Position numbers and translations under genes: made by a program. Shown piece by piece: positions 9,601-19,925 of a stretch of DNA of 64,000 nucleotides. The first letter of the stretch is position 1; each line of letters starts with the position of its first letter. The notes beneath the pieces were generated by a model. The model worked only from the letters and a program-made list of their open reading frames with translations, was not told the origin of the DNA and did not search any database. Origin of the DNA: Serripes groenlandicus (taxonomy: Eukaryota > Mollusca > Bivalvia > Cardiida > Cardiidae). Where the stretch lies: positions 438,001 to 502,000 of the forward strand of contig JASEVX010000084.1 of assembly GCA_031761405.1 (NCBI GenBank), given 5' to 3'.

Positions 9601-12600
9601 ACAGACAGAACTCTGGCTACTCTTACTGTATTAATCAGCCCGAACAGACAGAACTCTGGCTACTCTGACTGCATTAATCAGCCCAAACAGACAGAACTCC
9701 GGCTACTCTGACTGTATTAATCAGCCCGAACAGACAGAACTCCGGCTACTCTGACTGTATTAATCAGCCCAAACAGACAGAACTCTGGCTACTCTGACTG
9801 TATTAATCAACCCGAACAGACAGAACTCCGGCTACTCTGACTATTAATCAGCCCGAACAGACAGAACTCTGGCTACTCTGACTGTATTAATCAGCCCAAA
9901 CAGACAGAACTCCGGCTACTCTTACTGTATTAATCAGCCCAAACAGACAGAACTCTGGCTACTCAGACTGTGTTAATCAGCCCAAGCAGACAGAACTCTG
10001 GCTACTCTTACTGTATTAATCAGTCCAAACAGACAGAACTCTGGCTACTCTGACTGTATTAATCAGCCCAAACAGACAGAACTCTGGCTACTCTGACTGT
10101 ATTAATCAGCCCAAACAGACAGAACTCTGGCTACTCTGACTGTATTAATCAGCCCAAACAGACAGAACTCTGGCTACTCTGACTGTATTAATCAGCCCAA
10201 ACAGACAGAACTCCGGCTACTCTTACTGCATTAATCAGTCTGAACAGGCAGAACTATGGCTACTCTGACTGTATTAATCAGTCAGAACAGACAGAACTCC
10301 GGCTACTCTTACTGTATTAATCAGCCCAAACAGACAGAACTCCGGCTACTCTGACTGCATTAATCCACCCGAACAGGCAGAACTCTGGCTACTCTTACTG
10401 CATTAATCAGTCAGAACAGGCAGAACTCTGGCTACTCTGACTGTATTAATCAGTCCAAACAGACAGAACTCTGGCACCTCTGACTGTATTAATCAGTCCA
10501 AACAGACAGAACCCTGGCTACTCTTACTGTATTAATCAGCCCAAACAGACAGAACTCTGGCTACTCTTACTGTAATAATCAGCCCGAACAGGCAGAACTC
10601 TGGCTACTCTGATTGCATTAATCAGCCCAAACAGGCAGAACTCTGGCTACTCTGACTGTATTAATCAGCCGGAACTCTGGCTACTCTTACTGTATTAATC
10701 AGCCGGAACTCTGGCTACTCTTACTGTATTAATCAGCCCGAACAGGCAGAACTCTGGCTACTCTTACTGTATTAATCAGCTGGAACTCTGGCTACTCTGA
10801 CTGTATTAATCGGCCCGAACAGGCAGAACTCCGGCTACTCTGACTGTATTAATCAGCCGGAACTCTGGCTACTCTGACAGTATTAATCAGCCCGAACAGG
10901 CAGAACTCTGACTACTCTTACCGTATTAATCAGCCCGAACAGGCAGAACTCTGGCTACTCTTACTGCATTAATGAGCCCGAACAGATAGAACTCTGGCTA
11001 CTCTTACTGTATTAATCAGCCCGAACAGCCGGAACTCCGGCTACTCTTACTGTATTAATCAGCCCAAACGGGCAGAACTCCGGCAATTCAGACTGCATTT
11101 ATCAGCCCGAACAGGCGTAAATCCAGCTACTCCGACTGCATTAATCAGCCCGAACAGGCGGAACTCCAGCTACTCCGACTGTATTTATCAGCCCGAATAG
11201 GCGGAACGCCAGCTACTCTGACTGTATTTATCAGCCCGAACAGGCGGTCCTCCAGCTATTCTGACTGTATTTATCAGCCCGAACAGGCAGAACTCTGGCT
11301 ACTCTGACTGTATCATTTAGACCGAACAGGTAGAACTCCGGCTACTCTGGCTGTATCAATCAGCCCGAACAGGTGGACATCCGGCTACTTTGACTGTATC
11401 AATCAGCCCGAACAGGCGGAACTCCGACTACTCTGACTGTATCAATCAATCCGGACAGGTGGAACTCCGGCTACTCTGACTGTATCAATCAGCCCGAACA
11501 AGTGGAACTCCGACTGTATCAATCAGCCCGAACAGGTGGAAATTCGGCTACTGCGACTGTATTAATCAGTCAGAACAGGCAGAACTCCGGCGGAACAGGC
11601 AGAACTCCAGCTACTCTGACTGTAATAATCAGCCGGAATTCCGGCTACTTCGACTGTATTAATCAGTCAAAACAGGTTGAACTCCGGCTACTCTGACTGT
11701 ATTAAACAGCCCGAACAGGTAGAACTCCGGCTACTCTGACTGCATTAATCAGCCAGAACAGGCGGAACTCCAGATACTCTGACTGTATTTATCAGCCCAA
11801 ACAGGTGAACTCCGACTATCAATCATCCCGAACAGGTGGAAATTCGGCTACTGCGACTGTATTAATCAGTTAGAACATGCAGAACTCCGGCGGAACAGGC
11901 AGAACTCCAGCTACTCTGACTGTAATAATCAGCCGGAACTCCGGCTACTCTGACTGTATTAATCAGCCCAGACAGGCGGAACTCCGGATACTCCGACTGT
12001 ATTAATCAGCCAAAACAGGCTGAACTCTTGTTACTCTTACTGTATTAATCAGCCAGAACAGGCTGAACTCCGACTACTCTTACTGTATTAATCAGCCCGA
12101 ACAGGCTGAACTCCGGATACTCCAACTGTATTAATCAGCCCGAACAGGCTGAACTCCGACTACTCTGACTGTATTAATCAGCCAGAACAGGCTGAACTCC
12201 GACTACTCTTACTGTATTAATCAGCCCAAACAAGCTGAACTCTGGCTACTCTTACTGTATTAATCAGCCAGAACAGGCTGAACTCCGACTACTCTTACTG
12301 TATTAATCAGCCCAAACAAGCTGAACTCTGGCTACTCTTACTGTATTAATCAGCCAGAACAGACAGAACTCCGACTACTCTTACTGTATTAATCAGCCCG
12401 AACAGGCTGAACTCCGGCTACTCTTACTGTATCAATCAGCCCGAACAGGCGGAACTCCAACCCTGACTGTATTAATCAGCCGTAACAGGTGGAACTCCGG
12501 CTACCCTGACTGTATTAATCAGCCGGAACAGGCGGAACTCCAACCCTGACTGTATTAATCAGCCCGAACAGGTGGAACTCCGGCTACTCTGACTGTATTT

Positions 12601-12700
12601 ATCAGTCACAACAGGCGGAACTTCGGCTACTCTGACTGTATTAATCAGTCAGAACAGGCTGAACTGTGGCTACTCTGACAGTATTTACCAGCCGGAACAG
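6640..12700. repeat. 6-kb minisatellite, 43-bp unit, about 140 copies
   Basis: The unit is approximately GAACTCCGGCTACTCTGACT + GTATTAATCAGCCCGAACAG + ACA. Spacing of 43 bp was counted directly (for example 6781 to 6824). The outer parts favour CAGGCGGAACTCCGG or CAGGCTGAACTCC. The middle (about 7380-10700) is more uniform, with ACAGACAGAACTCTGG and TCTTACTG variants. Shortened units of about 30 bp lacking CCGAACAGGCAG appear near 9410-9570 and 10660-10860. Short open frames inside it are accidental because 43 is not a multiple of three. Confidence 0.97.
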
Positions 12701-12716
12701 CCGAACTGCCTGATTC

Positions 12717-13625
12717 GAACAGGACGGGTGCAAAGTCGGGATAACCCAACTCCGGCTGACGCAACTTGGCGAAACAGGACCTCACGCAACATGAAGTCAG
12801 TTTGAGGCGCTTTCACCTGGCATGCATCAATAAACCTCATAATCCGTCTGTCTCGAACAATAGGCTCGGCAAAACGAGGATGGCAGCCATTCTGTCGGCC
12901 CAATTCCGGCTGGGTTTTGCAGACGCCTGCCATAAATCCGTCTATCATGACTGGGAGCCAGAGTGTCACTTCACCTGACACATGTCAGGATGCCAGTTAA
13001 ACTCTCTAATTCGAGCAATATACAGCCGGAATTGGGCTGTTGACTTGGCTAAAATGCCAACTTCATCTGAACATAGCAGCCAGCTGTCATATATCCGGTT
13101 GGAATCCGGCTAGTACGACTTGGAGCCAGAGTGTGGCACTTTCACCTGACACATGTCAGGATGCCAGTCAAACTCTCTTATTAGAACAGGACGGGTGCAA
13201 AGTCGGGGAATCCCAACTCCGGCTGGGCATGGCAGCCGGTTGAAGCGACTTGGCGAAACAGGACCTCATGCCACATGAAGTCAGTTTGAGGCGCTTTCAT
13301 CTGGCATGCATCAATAAACCTCCCAATCCATCTATCTCGAACAATAGGCACGCCAGAACGAGGATGGGAGCAACTCTGTTGGCCCAATTCCGACTGGGTT
13401 TTGCAGCCGGCTGCCATAAATCCAGGTGGAATTCGTCTAACGTGACTGGGAGCCAGAGTGTGTCACTTTCACCTGACACATGTCAGGATGCCAGTTAAAC
13501 TCTCTAATTCGAGCAATATACAGCCCACTTCATCTGAACATATTAGCCAGCTGACATAAATCCGGCTAGTGCGACTCGGAGCCAGAGTGTGGCGCTTTCA
13601 CCTGACACATGTCTGGATGCCAATC
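12717..13625. repeat. tandem repeat of about 467 bp, two copies
   Basis: AGGACGGGTGCAAAGTCGGG occurs at 12721 and 13188, 467 bp apart, and the sequences between match over most of the unit (AACATGAAGTCAGTTTGAGG, TTTCACCTGACACATGTCAG, CTCTAATTCGAGCAATATAC). The second unit lacks part of the first. The region joins the end of the 43-bp minisatellite and is less AT-rich than its surroundings. Several overlapping open frames on both strands repeat with the unit and are not convincing genes. Confidence 0.85.
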
Positions 13626-13677
13626 TTATCTGATCTTAATATCTGAGTGTTTCCAACATACAGCAGCAGTCATATAG

Positions 13678-14108
13678 GAAACTAGAATGGAGTGCTCTGC
13701 GGAGCACGTGTGTCACCTGCACCTGCTCATTGAAAGTGTGACGAAAAAGTGTGACGGACAGAAAGACTGACGGACAGACGCCAGACAAAAAAAAATGTAA
13801 CAAAAAAGTTTGACGGACAGACAGACGGACGGACGTACTCATGAAGTGTATGTGTGGGGTTATTTCTTTTGTTTCAAACTTGTATGCTATTCATTCAGTA
13901 ATTATTCCCCTTTTATGGAATGAATAGCATTAATATGCAAATAAGATACCTGTTATAAAACAAACAAAATCTTTTTTTATCTAAGTGTCTAACTCTTTAT
14001 AGGGGTGTTGAGTGGGCTTTAGGATGGACACTTGGACGGACAGACGCCGGACGAAAAAAAAAGTAAACCCTAAGTGCCTACTATGCTCTCGCAGGGTGAC
14101 ACAAAAAT
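13678..14108. mobile_element. dispersed element with GAAACTAGAATGG start
   Basis: Begins GAAACTAGAATGGAGTGCTC, then GGAGCACGTGTGTCACCTGC; ends GTGCCTACTATGCTCTCGCA then GGGTGACACAAAAATG. A second copy with the same two ends lies at 28818-29270. The interior has GACGGACAGACAGACGG-type simple sequence. No coding capacity. The class is not known to me. Confidence 0.7.
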
Positions 14109-14195
14109 GTATTGAACATCTCTTTAAATGAAAGTATATATTAACCGACTTACAACAAATCTGCAGTAGTCAACTTTGAAAACATCTATGAAAAC

Positions 14196-14420
14196 TTAAC
14201 CCTTTCCCACATACATCAAATCTGCAGCAGACAACTTTGAAAATGTCTTCCTAAAAGTATGGAAAATCTCTATAAATGTAGGTATAATTACTGAAAAAAA
14301 GTTGAAAACATTGTGGCAGGAGAAGAAATTGCTCATTTTAAGCAATTTCTTATTTTCTCGAAATGTTTTCATAAGTAGTCTGCTGCAGATGCATCAACAT
14401 GTGTCTATAGGTGGGAAATG
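14196..14420. mobile_element. TTAA MITE, diverged 'CACATACA' subtype
   Basis: Starts TTAACCCTTTCCCACATACA and has CTGCAGCAGACAAC, GAAATTGCTC and TAGTCTGCTGCAGATGCATC; the right terminus (AGGTGGGAAATGC) is eroded. It abuts a second MITE copy that begins near 14424. Confidence 0.75.
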
Positions 14421-14423
14421 CAG

Positions 14424-14866
14424 AAATTCTCTAAAGAAAAGTTTAATCATTGAAAACATTTTGGCGGAAGGAGAAATTGCATGTTAAGAGCAATTTCTCC
14501 TTTTGCTTCCATGTTTTAAGCCCGGATGGGTAGCTCAATTGGTAGCGTATCTGACTCGTGATCTAGAGGTCACGGGTTCGATACCCGGTTTTGGCGACAT
14601 TCTTTCGGGCGATGTTTTCCATTGCCTCTCACCTCTGATCTATGTGAGAAAGTAGTCAGTGGCTTCAAAAGAATGTTGTGTAAGTACTGGTGTGGGAAAG
14701 CCAGGAAAAAATGGGTAGGTGCACTGACCGCCGTGATATGACCAAAGCTGTTGAAAGCGGCGTTAAACTCTAAACAAACAAACAAACAAACAAAAACCAT
14801 GTTTTAAAAAGGTTTCTTGCTGCAGAGGCGTCAGAAAACGTCGATATGTGGGAAGGTGTTAAATAG
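14424..14866. mobile_element. TTAA MITE split by a SINE
   Basis: The left part (14424-14519) holds the GAAATTGC...GCAATTTCTCC hairpin and the right part (14797-14866) ends GCAGAGGCGTCAGAAAACG...GTGGGAAGGTGTTAA. The SINE at 14520-14796 interrupts it. A further MITE fragment follows at about 14867-14970 (CATCTGCTGCAGATGCATCA, GAGAGAAAAGGGTTA). Confidence 0.8.
14520..14796 (+). mobile_element. tRNA-derived SINE, family 2, nested in a MITE
   Basis: The head differs from family 1 (GGGTAGCTCAATTGGTAGCG, B box GGGTTCGATACCC) but the body keeps GGTGTGGGAAAGCCAGG, GCCGTGATATGAC and a GGCGTTAAACTCTAAACAAA tail. The 11-bp duplication CCATGTTTTAA at 14509-14519 and 14797-14807 fixes both ends and shows it inserted into an existing MITE. 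Confidence 0.93.
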
Positions 14867-15177
14867 AGTTGAAAACATCATGAGCAATTTTCCCTTTCAC
14901 CAAAATGATTTCAAATGTCATCTGCTGCAGATGCATCAAAACATCGTCTGTTTGAGAGAAAAGGGTTACATAGTAAAGTCAAGTCAAGACCAAGTTTGTT
15001 TGGAATCAATATTGTGAATTTATTGATGAGTTCCATATTAAAACAGCAATTCAAGGTCTGTTTTAAAATAGCAAACAATTAAATGGTGTGTTTGGAATCA
15101 ACATAGTAAATTTATTGATGAGTTTCATTTTAAATTCAATGCCCATTTTGTTTGCAATCAACATAGTGAATTTATAA

Positions 15178-15300
15178 ATGAGTGGATATAGGTATAGAGT
15201 AATGATTCCTGAAACAGAAAATCCACAGGAGGCAAAAAGTGTCTGCCTGGATAAGCCTGTTGGTTTTCTCATAATTCTGCTCATATCGAGAAGATTGATG
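15178..15300 (-). mobile_element. hairpin MITE fragment
   Basis: Shares TATAGAGTAATGATTCCTGA, AACAGAAAATCCACAGGAGG and TAAGCCTGTTGGTTTTCTC (in the same or reverse sense) with the elements at 29544-29797 and 31850-32072. Both ends are missing. A TTAA-MITE fragment (GACGCGTCTGCAGCAGACGA) follows at 15329-15385. Confidence 0.6.
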
Positions 15301-15495
15301 GCACGTTTTTTCGTTTTCCCATTTGCAGACACATATTGACGCGTCTGCAGCAGACGACTTTTGAAAATGTTCTGACAAAAACTAGTCACAATGACTTTTG
15401 TCGTTTATGGAAAAAAAGGTTGGCCAAGCCATGATTCAAATTAACAGTCCCTGGATCCAGGCAAATAGAAGTTACTTGTTGATATTACATTGTAA

Positions 15496-15662
15496 CGTGT
15501 ACAGTCAAACCTGTGTTTAAAGACCACCCATAGGCACACAACAATCTGGTCTTTATTCACAGGTGGTCTTTTATTGCAGGGTTTTAGGCAGAAAATGTAT
15601 GATTTGGAAATTAAAAGTATGGTGGCTAAAGACTGGGGATTGCTATACAAAGGTGGTCTTCA
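15496..15662. repeat. dispersed 'AAAGACCACC' repeat
   Basis: Carries ACAGTCAAACCTGTGTTTAA, AGACCACCCATAGGCACACA, a TGGTCTTTATTCACAGGTGG core and a closing CAAAGGTGGTCTTCAGGACAG. Related stretches: 29270-29405, 56085-56205, 56700-56893 and 63243-63320. Inverted GGTGGTCTTT/AAAGACCACC pairs suggest a non-autonomous DNA element. Confidence 0.7.
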
Positions 15663-15714
15663 GGACAGATTCCAATGTATAGTTTATCAAACTACTAGAT
15701 ACCAACATATGTAA

Positions 15715-16465
15715 CTCTTCCACATATATCGTTCCTGACGACTTCAAAAGTACATGGGCAAACAATATGAAAACTCTTTAGAAATGAAAGTATAATTATA
15801 GAATAAAGATTAAAACATTGTCGCAAAAGGAGAACATGCTCATCATGAGCAATTTCTTCTTTGCCACAATGTTTTCAAAAGTCGTCTGCTGTAAATGCGG
15901 CAAAATGAGTTGATGTTACTTTGATACCATATGCCTGTATCTTCAGCATTTGTCGTTACCAACTGAGCTAACAATTCAAACAGCGTCCACTGATGTCACA
16001 GTTCAAAACAGTTCAACATCTCATCAAATTATACATGTAAATGTATACAGAAAAGAACAGTAAAATTGTGGCTACAAAAATAATAATCTTAAAAACTGAC
16101 TAAAACTAAAATCTCCATGCTTTAGTTAAAATCAACAGCATTTGGTAATCAAAGCGCCGATGGCACTGTAGTGGCAATCTTAAAGAGAAAAACAGTATCT
16201 TGGTGTAGGCCTTGCAATTTTCAATAATGGTGCACTCTGGTGCGGGTAATCTGTTGCTATTAGAAAATTTAGCCAAATCTAGTAATATTCTATTGTTGCT
16301 AGGAGCAAAGTTAAAACCCTTTCCAATATATAAATGCATATTGATGCATCTGTATTTGAAAACATTGTGGCAATATTTATCCTTTCATTTATTGAGATTT
16401 TCAATATTTTTGACTGGATGTTTTCAAGATTGTCTGCATCATGTTTGTTGTATGTGGGAAAACAA
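15715..16465. other. degraded MITE pieces, no gene
   Basis: Partial TTAA-MITE copies lie at about 15715-15900 (GTCGTCTGCTGTAAATGCG) and 16307-16465 (ACCCTTTCCAATATAT...TTGTATGTGGGAAAA). Between them no conserved frame or repeat was recognised. Confidence 0.5.
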
Positions 16466-16518
16466 TGAGGCAAGCTCACAAAGACCTATAACTACAGGTA
16501 AACAACACCTTGCCTAAT

Positions 16519-16794
16519 TTAACCCTTTCCCTCATACGACAATTCTGCAGCAGACGACTTTTGAACACATTTTGTATAAAAATAGAAAAACTATATAATT
16601 GAATGGATAAATATTGCCACAATGTTTTCAAATACAGATGCATTATTATTATTGGCCTAAGACTAAAAGTGGAAAACATTGTGGCAAAAGGAGAAATTGC
16701 TTGTTTTGAGCAATTTCTTCTTTTGTCACAATGTTTTCAAAAAGCTGTCTGCTGCAGAGACATCAGAAAGCGTCTATATGAGGGAAAGGGATAA
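16519..16794 (-). mobile_element. TTAA MITE, minus orientation
   Basis: Runs TTAACCCTTTCCCTCATACG to GCGTCTATATGAGGGAAAGG then GATAA. It has both CTGCAGCAGACGAC arms and a GAAATTGCTTGTTTTGAGC hairpin. A few-dozen-base expansion makes it longer than the 230-bp norm. A partial arm (GACGCATCTGCAGCAGATGA) follows at 16880-16940. Confidence 0.88.
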
Positions 16795-17056
16795 GATTTT
16801 TCGTCACCTGCGTTAGCTTTGCTAATAGCAATGACTGAATGATATAACTTTTCTATTTTTGCTAGATCACCAAAACAGCACCTATCTGACCCTTCATCAC
16901 ATGCAGACCCATTTTGACGCATCTGCAGCAGATGACTTTTGTATGAATTTTTTTTCCAGATCAGTTCAATAATTTTACAAAGATTTATGGAGATTTTTTT
17001 ATGTTTTATTATTATTGTCTATAATGTTATCCTCTGTGGCAGAATGTTTCATGCGA

Positions 17057-17296
17057 GGCTTGATTGGTTGGTGTTTTCTGGGTTTCTCACACCTGTACTC
17101 CTTACAACATTCTTTCCGAGCAACTGGCTGCTTTTCCACATAGACTGTAAGCCCATTGGGGGAAAGAAGACTTGGCGCTTATCACAGTGACTTTTGTCAA
17201 ACGTCGTAAAGAATGTTGGCCGAGTTTGGCTTCGAACTCACAACCCCTGTATTGACAGCTCGCATCGCTACCGACTGAGCTACCAGGGCTCGGCCT
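17057..17296 (-). mobile_element. tRNA-derived SINE, family 1, minus strand, tail lost
   Basis: Reading the minus strand: GCCGAGCCCTGGTAGCTCAG, B-box GAGTTCGAAGCC, GTTTGACAAAAGTCACTGTG, GTGGAAAAGCAGCCAGTTGC, ending near CCAATCAAGCC. The CGGCGTTAAACCCC tail is missing. No target-site duplication was found. Confidence 0.85.
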
Positions 17297-17303
17297 TTTT
17301 AAC

Positions 17304-17460
17304 GTGAGAGAATGTAATAACTAAATCCTATTGCCACAAGCCACTCTAATCGTTTCCAAAGTCTTCTTCAGCGTGTCGATGTGAGGGAACGTAATAACTT
17401 AATCCTATAGCCACAAGCCACTCTAATCGTTTCCAAAGTCTCCTTTTTCTGCGTGTCGAT
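17304..17460 (-). pseudogene. two extra tandem copies of the PARP terminal-exon end
   Basis: Units at 17304-17380 and 17381-17460 match the true exon end at 17461-17540 at an 80-bp period (77 in the first). Each encodes on the minus strand TLETIRVACG.RI after CGACACGC, i.e. the last codons of the PARP protein. The codon standing for the real stop (TAG at 17480-17478) reads AAG in the 17381-17460 copy. The copies lie downstream of the real stop, so they should not be translated. Confidence 0.92.
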
Positions 17461-17477
17461 GAGAGGGAACGTAGTAA

Positions 17478-17868
17478 CTAAATCCTATAGCCACAAGCCA
17501 CTCTAATTGTTTCCAAAGTCTCCTTCTTCTGCGTGTCGATGCTCGAATCCCCAACCTGCCCGGACTCGTATACGAAAAAGAATCTTGTACAAACGTAATT
17601 TTCATCGGGGCAAACCCAAATACTTCCAGACTTTCTAAGGTTAGGAGACGTTATCACCTCACAAATTGCGATGCACTTGATATCGTGCGAGTCTAAATAA
17701 CGGGGCTTTGGTTGACTGACTGATTTCTTCTTCGAAAGGTTTTGAGATCCGTAGCCCATGCGGGAATAACCCATTGAAGTTGCAATGTGCGGACTGAGAT
17801 AAATCCCATTTCCGTGTGCAGCTCCGTTGACCTGTAACTTGGTTCCTGACGCGTTCACAAGGCCTTTT
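17478..17868 (-). CDS. PARP6/8-like mono-ADP-ribosyltransferase, last exon
   Basis: This exon encodes the final 129 residues plus the first-base-completed Arg codon, starting after acceptor ATATACTTTCAG (minus strand) at 17869. It opens KGLVNASGTKLQVNGAAHG, then GNGIYLSPHIATSMGYSRMG with the catalytic-core tyrosine, then IKCIAICEVITS, GSIWVCPDENYVCTRFFFVY and ESGQVGDSSIDTQ, and ends at a TAG at 17478. The order and wording follow vertebrate PARP6 and PARP8 closely. The strand FFFVYESGQV has no obvious equivalent of the glutamate used for chain elongation, which fits mono-ADP-ribosylation. The 3' 80 bp are tandemly repeated downstream. Confidence 0.94.
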
Positions 17869-17904
17869 CTGAAAGTATATAATTATAAAACGTGCAGTTT
17901 TCAG

Positions 17905-18094
17905 AGCTCTAGATAAGAGGCGTTTTGCATTAAAATCCTTATTTGACCATCTAACCCTATGTTGTGAGCACTCAAAAGAATCGTTTTACTGAGATCTTTT
18001 GAGTACCCACAACATAGGGTTTGCTTTAATGATAAAAGAGAAATTGTGGGAAAAGGAGCTGAATACCCCTCCTTATCTGGACCTCTGGTTTTGT
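17905..18094. mobile_element. palindromic MITE (GTTGTGGGTACTC family)
   Basis: Ends CTCTAGATAAGAGGCG and CCTCCTTATCTGGACC are inverted repeats. The core AACCCTATGTTGTGAGCACTC pairs with GAGTACCCACAACATAGGGTT around AAAGAATCGTTTTACTGAGA. It sits in the PARP intron. Confidence 0.85.
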
Positions 18095-18174
18095 TAATAT
18101 AAATGAGCTGTGCTTTGTGATTTAGATTCATAGGGCATTTGTGTCCAGGGTAGATCTATGAAATACATTTGTCA

Positions 18175-18262
18175 ATCGTCGGAAAGAATGTTGGCAAAGC
18201 TGGGGTTCGAACTCACGACCCCTGGATTGACAGCCTGCATCGCTACCGAGGTTCGGCTGGGC
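18175..18262 (-). mobile_element. SINE family 1 head fragment
   Basis: Minus strand shows the tRNA-like GGTAGCGATGCAGGCTGTCA and GTGAGTTCGAACCCC, then TTGACAAATG. The rest of the SINE is absent. Confidence 0.75.
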
Positions 18263-18699
18263 TGCTGAACATGGGAGAGGGTTAACTCTTTCCTACCTGC
18301 AGACGAATTTTGACACATAGGCAGCAGACGAAATTAGAACTATCACTGAAGATGATAAATACCCCCTAAACAGCACCTTGACCTAGACCATAACTTAATA
18401 AGTAACATAACATGCAATTGTAACCCCTTTAGGATATGCACATCTCCTCTTGGTATAGAAGCTTCATGTAAAATATTATTGAATTCCACCTAGCGGATTG
18501 TAAGAAATAGGCGGGACAAAATATTGCTTCCGGCCGACAGACAGCCAGCCTGACACAGCGACTCCTATATACCCCCTCTTCTTCGAAGGGGGTATAATTA
18601 GAAAACATTGTGACAAAAGTAGAAATTGCTCACTTTTCTCTTGGTACAGAAGCTTCTCGTACAGTTTCAATGGACTCCAGCCAGCAGTTGTTAATTAAA

Positions 18700-18934
18700 C
18701 CCCTTCCCACATACAGACGCTTTTCTGATACCTCTGCAGCAGAAGACTTTTGAAAACATTGTGGCAAACAGCAAAATTGCTCATGATGAGCAATTTTTCC
18801 ATTTGCCACAATGTTTGCAACTTGGTTTAATAATTGAACTTTCATTTGTGGAGAATTTTCAAACTTTACCAGGATGCTTTCAAAGTTGTCAGCTACAAAC
18901 AATTTATACGTGGGAAAGGGTTTAACAACCAGGA
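18700..18934. mobile_element. TTAA MITE, diverged
   Basis: Begins AACCCCTTCCCACATACAGA (preceded by TTAATTA) and ends TATACGTGGGAAAGGGTTTAA. Central hairpin AAATTGCTCATGATGAGC is perfect. Lies in the PARP intron. Confidence 0.8.
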
Positions 18935-19167
18935 CACGAACATGGGTCACTCACATGCATGAATAGACACACGAGCAGACGGCTATGAATTGGTAACAAC
19001 GAGCAATTACTCCTTTTGACACAATATATTCAACTCAAGTTTCTTGTTAAATATCAATGTATTTCCTGCCAGAAATTGCTGAGAAATAACTGGGAACCAA
19101 AATGAACAAACAATGTGACTTCTAAAGCTTAATGTTCACAAAATTGTCAGGGTTATAAAAATCATAC

Positions 19168-19347
19168 CTTAAAATGGAATGCCAATTTTCAATACTAGAT
19201 CCATGGAACGCAAAAGTACTTCCGTATCTTTTCTTGGCCTCCCTAAAGGACACCTCTTTGGCTGGAGGACTGGACAGCATGAGAAACTGGTGCTGCGTGT
19301 GCATGAAGGCCAGCTGCTTTTCCGGCGGTAATTTAACGATATGTGAC
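19168..19347 (-). CDS. PARP6/8-like mono-ADP-ribosyltransferase, third visible exon
   Basis: A 180-nt exon between acceptor TCTTTTATTACAG and donor AAG|GTATGA on the minus strand. It begins with the last base of an Arg codon and ends with AG of another, so both junctions join in frame to the neighbouring exons. It encodes SHIVKLPPEKQLAFMHTQHQ, FLMLSSPPAKEVSFREAKKR and YGSTFAFHGSSIENWHSIL; the His of FAFHGS is the conserved NAD-binding histidine of PARP catalytic domains. The wording HQFLLLSSPPAKE and STFAFHGSHIENWHSILR is a hallmark of PARP6 and PARP8 in vertebrates. Confidence 0.95.
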
Positions 19348-19439
19348 CTGTAATAAAAGATATCAGTCACGTCAGCTAATTAGGGAACCGGTTGCAGCTA
19401 CGATTCTGCATCACTTTTTTAACTTTTACTCACATGTGG

Positions 19440-19512
19440 AAGGTAGTGGCGCTGTGGTAGAATGTTTGCCTCTCGAATCAAAGGTCCAAGGTTCGAATCC
19501 TGTGATGACCGG
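19440..19512 (+). mobile_element. tRNA-like SINE head
   Basis: A-box-like GCGCTGTGGTAGAATG and B-box-like AAGGTTCGAATCCTG lie 45 bp apart, as in a tRNA. The sequence does not fold into a full acceptor stem that I can see and runs on into AT-rich DNA, so a SINE relic is likelier than a tRNA gene. Confidence 0.5.
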
Positions 19513-19636
19513 GTTCTTCCTTTTTCAACACAAAATGTCGCAAGTACTGGTTGCAGATATAGAGCGTCGTTAATATAAGCTTAAAGCTTGTTTCGCAATC
19601 AATGTTAAATAAATAAGTCTAAACTAATGTAAACAA

Positions 19637-19866
19637 TTAACCCTTTCCCTCATATAGACGCTTTCTGACGCCTCTGCAGCAGACGGATTTTTGAAAACAT
19701 AGTGACAAAAGAAGAAATTGCTCAAAACGAGCAATTTCTCCTTTTGACACAATGTTTTCCACTTTTAGTCATAGGTTATCCATTCAATTATAGAGATTTT
19801 CTATTTTTTGACAAAATGTGTTCAAAGTCGTCTGCTGCTGAATTGTCCTATGAGGGAAAGGGTTAA
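19637..19866 (+). mobile_element. TTAA MITE, full length (230 bp)
   Basis: TTAACCCTTTCCCTCATATA ... CTATGAGGGAAAGGGTTAA with central GAAATTGCTC/GAGCAATTTC. It sits inside a PARP exon-end duplicate: TGTAAACAA lies before it and GAGTCAAACCGGTTACATGT after it, where other copies of the duplicate read TGTAAACAACTAAGATTCAA without interruption. This gives an approximate empty site. Confidence 0.93.
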
Positions 19867-19925
19867 GAGTCAAACCGGTTACATGTTACTAGTTCTAATC
19901 TCTTGCATCAGTGGGGTACCAGCCT
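19867..19925 (-). pseudogene. diverged copy of PARP 140-nt exon end with donor
   Basis: GAGTCAAACCGGTTACATGT TACTAGTT...TTGCATCAGTGGGGTACCAG CCTGG matches the true exon end and donor at 21138-21195 with scattered changes. The minus strand still reads codons for the LYPLMQ-WIITSN segment imperfectly and the donor GT has become AT (ACATGT against ACCTGT). Confidence 0.75.

Noticed and set aside
9416..11696. Short open frames inside the 43-bp minisatellite
   Set aside because: They change frame with each unit and have no independent support.
6640..12700. CRISPR-like array
   Set aside because: Units are tandem without unique spacers, the DNA is animal, and no cas genes exist.
12685..13498. Several 60-98-codon frames on both strands
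   Set aside because: They overlap each other on opposite strands and repeat with the 467-bp unit; no motif recognised.
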